DNA of 64,000 bases from Nymphaea colorata (lineage: Eukaryota > Streptophyta > Magnoliopsida > Nymphaeales > Nymphaeaceae), in the NCBI RefSeq assembly GCF_008831285.2, contig NC_045138.2:28057934-28121933 (forward strand), given 5' to 3'. Both the position numbers and the translations under genes were made by a program. This document shows, piece after piece, positions 59,920 through 64,000 of the stretch (positions within the stretch are counted from its first letter, which is position 1; each line of letters opens with the position of its first letter). Under the pieces are notes generated by a model. It was not told the origin of the DNA. It worked only from the letters and a program-made list of their open reading frames with translations, and did not search any database.

Positions 59920-60420
59920 CGGTAAAATAAATCAAGTCATTGTTGTATTTAATTTTTTTAAGTACTTATCACATCCTTATAAATATGATTTTACTTATGG
60001 TAAAACGAATCATGAAGTTGCATTGTCACATAATTTTAGTTTTTATCACATCTTTGTAAACATGATTTCATTTGAGTGTATCGTAAAATGAATCATACAG
60101 ATGTGTTATTGCACGATTTTTTGTCTGATTGTTTATCCCGACTTGAAAAATGTCTTTTTATCATAAAATCAGTTCATACATTGTTGTTGCATTTAATTTT
60201 CGTTGTGTTTATCACCTTCTTGTTATCGTCTCTTAGTAAATGTATTTTTATTGGAAGACCAATCGATATTGTGTCGTTGTTGCATTTAATTTTTCTCAGT
60301 GTTCATCACATCCTTGTAACTCTGATTTTAGGTTATTGTATCGTAAATAAGAATCATCCAACTGCATTGTCGCATGACTTTTTGTGATGATCGCGTCCAT
60401 GTAAACAAGAATTTATTTGT
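59920..60420. repeat. Degenerate tandem repeat, about 80-90-bp unit
   Basis: Recurring order GTAAAA(T/C)GAATCAT, TTGCATT(G/T)..., TTTATCACATC(C/T)TTGTAAA, TGATTT at about 59925, 60000, 60083, 60161, about 60250 and 60341. Heavily diverged. The open frame 60076-60387 crosses the repeats and is not a gene. Confidence 0.65.
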
Positions 60421-60675
60421 GTTGGATTCGCGGTATTGCAAATGAGTGTCCAGTATAGATCAAGTTTCATACACTAACATAAATTCTATGGGGCATACAC
60501 CTCATTGAAACCCCACATATCTCCACTGTGCGTAGGATGTTATTAGAATAAGAACAAACAAAACATCAAGCAAGCTAGTAATAGTACTCCCTTAATATTA
60601 ACTTAAGCCTCGAAAGAACGGTTTACATTACAACCATATGCTAAAAGAAAGTCTCTCCTAGCCGACACGAAAGTT
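60421..60675. repeat. 3' flank of remnant psi-3
   Basis: 60490-60640 is a diverged copy of 52060-52175/58690-58800 (CACATATCTCCAC, AGGATGTTATT). No gene. Confidence 0.55.
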
Positions 60676-60955
60676 TATCCACTATCCATAGTTTATACGG
60701 CATACTGTAGAGCGTGGAGTTGAAGGTGATGTTCGCAAGCGTCTTGACATTGATGGGGTGAACTTCGCTGCTCAGATTGGATAGGTAAGCCCTTGTGGAG
60801 AGATAGTTGCACACCTTCTCTGTGAGGTGCGCCCTATCGTAGTGGAGGTAGATGCTCCTGTTCGAGCACGGACTCCCATCCTCTCACATGTGACCCCTTC
60901 AGTGCCCTCCACATAGCAGCAAGATTCATTGATCACTTCTATTCCTGTTGAAATT

Positions 60956-60987
<32 letters not shown>

Positions 60988-61810
60988 GAAAGTGTATCTA
61001 GATGTCGCAATTTAATTGGATCTGAATTTGATTTTAGTATTTTAAATCATGATCCAGTTTTGGAATCATATCTGGATCCATTTAAGTGGGGAAAATTTTA
61101 AGTGGGGAAAATCTGATTATGGTGGGCATGCCCCGATCCAGAAAAGGAAGAGAGTAACGCACGTACCGAAGGAAGCAAGTTCGTCAATGACTTGGCTGAT
61201 AATGTTGTAGGTTTTGACGTGGACGAATACAGAGCCAGGCATCTCGTCCATGAAGTCAAGTGGTTATTGAACCGAACCATTACATCATTCATGTCCATTA
61301 TACGTTGTCTGTCATTTTGCAGTCTGGCGAAAGAGGTTGCAGTTAGGGGTGAACATGAGCCGAGTCCAGCCCGAATTTAATAGCTCAGCTGGACTAATAA
61401 AACCTTGAGCTCAACTCGCTTGATCTCGAGAATAGCTTGACGGAAGCAGCTCGACTCAGCAGTTACGTGTTGAGCTCGAACTCGACTCGATTAAAGTTCA
61501 ACAAACTCGTTTGAATAGAATTGATATTTATACTCGAGCTCGACTCAATTAAGACTCAACAAACTTGATTAAGGCTAGAGCTCAATTTGGCAGTTACGTG
61601 TTGAGTTCGAACTCAACTCGATTATCTAGACGAGTGGACTCATGAACTTGAGCTCGACTCATTAAGCAAATGACTCATCTCGAACTCTTTCACGAGCCAA
61701 CCTTTAACGAGTCAAGCTCGAGTAGTTGGACTCATTGTTCACCCCTAATTGCAGCCACATGTTTGGATGTTATATATACCAAACATTGGAGCTCCGGCAA
61801 CGTACAGTTT
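60676..61810 (-). pseudogene. GDSL remnant psi-3 (exons 4 and 3), split by a MITE
   Basis: Exon 4 remnant at 60944-60676 lacks the normal C-terminal end and has lost one base before the CEE-type cysteine region. Exon 3 at 61810-61167 is interrupted by the 406-bp element at 61343-61748. Without it the exon is 232 bp instead of 247, with a 15-bp loss in the LNASLDEF stretch. The intron carries a (TA)n tract at 60960-60987. Exons 1 and 2 are absent. Sequence at 62930-63390 matches the psi-1 region, so this is the third copy of the dead remnant. Confidence 0.85.
61343..61748. mobile_element. hAT-like MITE inserted in psi-3 exon 3
   Basis: Ends TTAGGGGTGAACA and TGTTCACCCCTAA are perfect 13-bp inverted repeats. 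TTGCAG flanks both sides (61337-61342 and 61749-61754). The undisturbed paralog at 47153-47160 reads GGTTGCAGCC. The interior is full of GAGCTCGA/ACTCGACTCG words. The end sequence fits non-autonomous hAT elements, though the visible duplication is 6 bp rather than 8. Confidence 0.88.
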
Positions 61811-62508
61811 CTGCAAAAAAGAAAAGGAACAAATAAATGAAATCTCCAAATTAATGTTCCCAAATGCAATATTCAGGAGGCTATGGGCCAATCTCCTCCT
61901 TCTTAGCCCATTTGGGGCCAATGAGGCGGTTTTTTGTGGGGTTCTTAGCCCTTTTGTGGGGTTCACCTTAAAATAAATTTAAAATTTATTTTGAAATGTA
62001 TATTTTGAAGGGCAAAATGGTCTCTCTATAAAAAGATGGACTCGGCTTTGTTTAAGGTGATTTTGGGCTCGTTTGGTCACGAAAGCATTATAATTGACTC
62101 CCAAGGCTTGGATCAAGTGTTAAATGGGGGTTTTGAGCTCAAAACATATTTTTAAAATTTTTAATGCAAGACTAAAACGCGAAATAAAAGAGAGGTTTGC
62201 ACGTGCACGCATGGCACTAAATAGTGTTGAACATTGTTATTTTGGCCTTGACTTTGGATTTTGAGTTGAAAATCTTGATTTGGACCTAAACTTTGGCTTT
62301 AGATCTAATTTGGACCTGAGAGCGGCTTTATGGATCAATTTTCCTAATTTGGACTCAATTTTGCTTTGTGGGTTCTATTACGGACTTTGGCTTTGTATTG
62401 TGAATTGATGTGTGAATTTTTTATTTAGGACTTAGATTTGCATTTAAATCTGGATCTACAGTTTAATTTTGGATCTAAACTTTGCATTTGGATCCAAACA
62501 TGGATCTA
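61811..62508. other. Psi-3 intron side with repeat-derived sequence
   Basis: 61880-62000 contains two GGGGTTC(T/A) segments. 62080-62500 has degenerate TTTGGATCTAA words and resembles 39220-39620. No gene. Confidence 0.45.
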
Positions 62509-62673
62509 GAATTTATTTTGGAACTAGGGTTAAGATTTGAATTTGGATATGGACCTAGAAGTCTGTTTTGGATTTAGGGTCGAGATTTGGATTTGGGTAT
62601 AAATCTAGAGGTCTGTTTTGGATCTAAGGTCGAGATTTGGATTTAGATATAGATGTAGAAGTCTGTTTTGAGG
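62509..62673. repeat. 50-bp minisatellite, 3.3 units
   Basis: Units start at 62509, 62558, 62608 and 62658 with GA(A/G)GTCTGTTTTGGAT and then (G)GTCGAGATTTGGATTT. The two central units differ at only a few positions; the first is more diverged. Confidence 0.9.
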
Positions 62674-62929
62674 TGAGCTTGTGCTCAATAACTGAATTTA
62701 TATCCAAATGTACTATCAAAAATTATTGAAATCATTGAAATATGTTCGAAAAAATGAAGTACGGTCTTTTGAAAAAAAATTGGAGTGATTACTTTTATGC
62801 ATCCTCATCTTCGGTTGAATTTTCGATTACCAAAGTGTATATTTCATTACCACCGCCATACGTAGAATAGTTTCTAAGGTATTGTTTGTGGGCAAGGTCC
62901 TACTGGCTGATTGTGCAAGGGAGATTGCA
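62674..62929. other. Spacer, nothing recognised
   Basis: AT-rich; no gene or clear repeat. Confidence 0.4.
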
Positions 62930-63390
62930 TTCAAACTGTTGATGTGTTGAATCGATGGGGTTTCTCTATAGTCAGCAAGTCTGAACTTTGTTGCATTAAG
63001 GATGAGAGGATGGATCATCTTTGTTGGTGCTGCCTATTCATGCAGGGTTTGTGGTGTCATATATCCTGAGAGGAAGTACTATACATGCCCAAAGCTTCAA
63101 ATAAACGGCGCCTCTCAGAGCTTCAAAGGCTTCTATCTATAATGGCGCCTTTTGGGCTGGCACAGCTAACAACAAAGGTCGTGCTCAATCAAAATGTGAG
63201 AGTCAGCTAAAAAGTGTCTTATATAAAGAATTAATGCACCTTACCTTTTTCTTATTATTTCTTATGTGGTTTCCATGTCCTACCAATCACTTGCGCCTTG
63301 TAAAGTTATTTATTGATTGGGTACTCAAAAAAAGTAATAGAAGCTAATGATGCCACACTCGTTCCATATTATTAAATTCATTTACTTATC
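62930..63390. repeat. Segmental duplication copy 3, blocks from psi-1 region
   Basis: 62930-63000 matches 34080-34150 (CAAACTGTTGATGTGTTGAA). 63035-63220 matches 48075-48250 including GGCGCCTTTTGGG. 63225-63390 matches 35997-36160. The exon 2 remnant between the first two parts has been deleted here. Confidence 0.8.
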
Positions 63391-63414
63391 TAGGATGGTG
63401 ATTAGCCTTCGAAT

Positions 63415-64000
63415 TGTCTTGTGCATTATCTTTTCGCATCTTTTTTAGGGTGTTGGGATTACCAACTTTAGTCGGGCATGTGAGTCTTGTCTGTGTTCTT
63501 GGTGGTAACGTTTGGCAAATGAACATTCTCCCATCACCTTGTTCATTTGTTTCATGTTTGACCTATCTTTCCCTAGTGTTTGGAATAGTTTCATCTCTTA
63601 CACATTTCCCTCCCGCTTTTGGTGTGATCTGCTTTCAGCCATTTCTATTTTCCTCTGTTTTGCTGACCTATCTTCGTTTGCACCCCCATCTTGGCATCTT
63701 TCACCTTCCCTAAAATTTACTTTTTTTTCTTGCTACCTGACCTCCTTTGGTTCTTCCGTTGCGTCACTCTCACCCTGATCCCTTTGGTCCCCTGACCATT
63801 CTCCTTGTGTCATTGCTTTTGTCTGGCTTCTTCTTACTAGTCACATCGACACTTTTGACCACTTACAGCAGGTTAACTAACCACTGTCCTCTTTATCTCA
63901 CCGCTACTGAGTCTCGAATCCACATTTTTACTTTTTGCCCTTTCTTTTATAGTGTTATTGTCTCTGCATGGCTTTCCATTGTTAGCAGCATTCCAGACTC
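63415..64000 (+). pseudogene. LINE ORF2 3' fragment, degenerate, truncated by window end
   Basis: Homologous to the C-terminal part of the LINE ORF2 at 2037-3005, but on the plus strand. Matching stretches: GVGITNFSRACESCLCSWW-type region, then EHSPIT, FDLSFPSVWNSFIS, LSPSLKFTFFSCYLTSFGSSV and a later TATESR...FTFCPFF. The frame is broken by several shifts. It begins just after the duplicated block (TTATTAAATTC), at a point where the paralogs have other sequence, so it is a separate 5'-truncated insertion. The 3' end lies outside the window. Confidence 0.85.

Noticed and set aside
60076-60387. 103-codon plus-strand frame
   Set aside because: Crosses a degenerate tandem repeat; no domain.

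Overview
The window is plant nuclear DNA. The evidence is intron-split genes with GT-AG borders, a Ty1/copia element primed by the initiator-Met tRNA, an L1-type LINE with a plant-style zf-RVT tail, small inverted-repeat elements, and long (AT)n and (GA)n microsatellites. The background is AT-rich, with GC-rich islands at the LINE and at some small transposons. It looks like a flowering plant; the sequence alone does not fix the species.

The host genes are one tandem array of GDSL esterase/lipase (plant SGNH hydrolase) genes, all on the minus strand and all with the same four-exon layout. Exon 1 carries a signal peptide and the GDS serine block. Exon 2 carries the GxND block. Exon 3 is 247 bp in most copies. 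Exon 4 carries the DxxH block. From left to right: copy A (1-14883) is broken by transposons and runs off the left edge; copy B (16299-18817), copy C (21292-24261), copy D (25876-30834) and copy F (52354-54665) have open reading frames across all four exons; copy E (39846-42035) is a multiply broken sister of F; three further remnants lie at 32779-35089, 47124-47868 and 60676-61810.

Transposons shape the left 15 kb. Copy A has a nearly intact L1-type LINE in its intron 2 (about 1160-7690, minus strand) and a full copia element (9287-14625, plus strand) inside its first coding exon, flanked by a 5-bp target duplication. The right half (about 32-64 kb) comes from repeated segmental duplication. 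A unit made of a dead GDSL remnant, an (AT)n(AG)n microsatellite, a spacer and a GDSL gene occurs in two fairly complete copies (about 32.8-42.3 kb and 47.1-54.9 kb) and in pieces at 56.1-63.4 kb. These copies have since taken small insertions, and the paralogous copies provide empty sites for checking them. A second LINE fragment in the opposite direction runs off the right edge (63415-64000).

Functionally, B, C, D and F are predicted to be secreted or endomembrane ester hydrolases acting on lipid or acyl-ester substrates; the substrate cannot be read from sequence. I found no CRISPR array, rRNA, tRNA or operon-like system, and no clearly new biological system. The most notable content is the birth-and-death history of the GDSL array, the nested transposons, and a probable gene-fragment-capturing transposon with a PPR-like piece (43192-44327).
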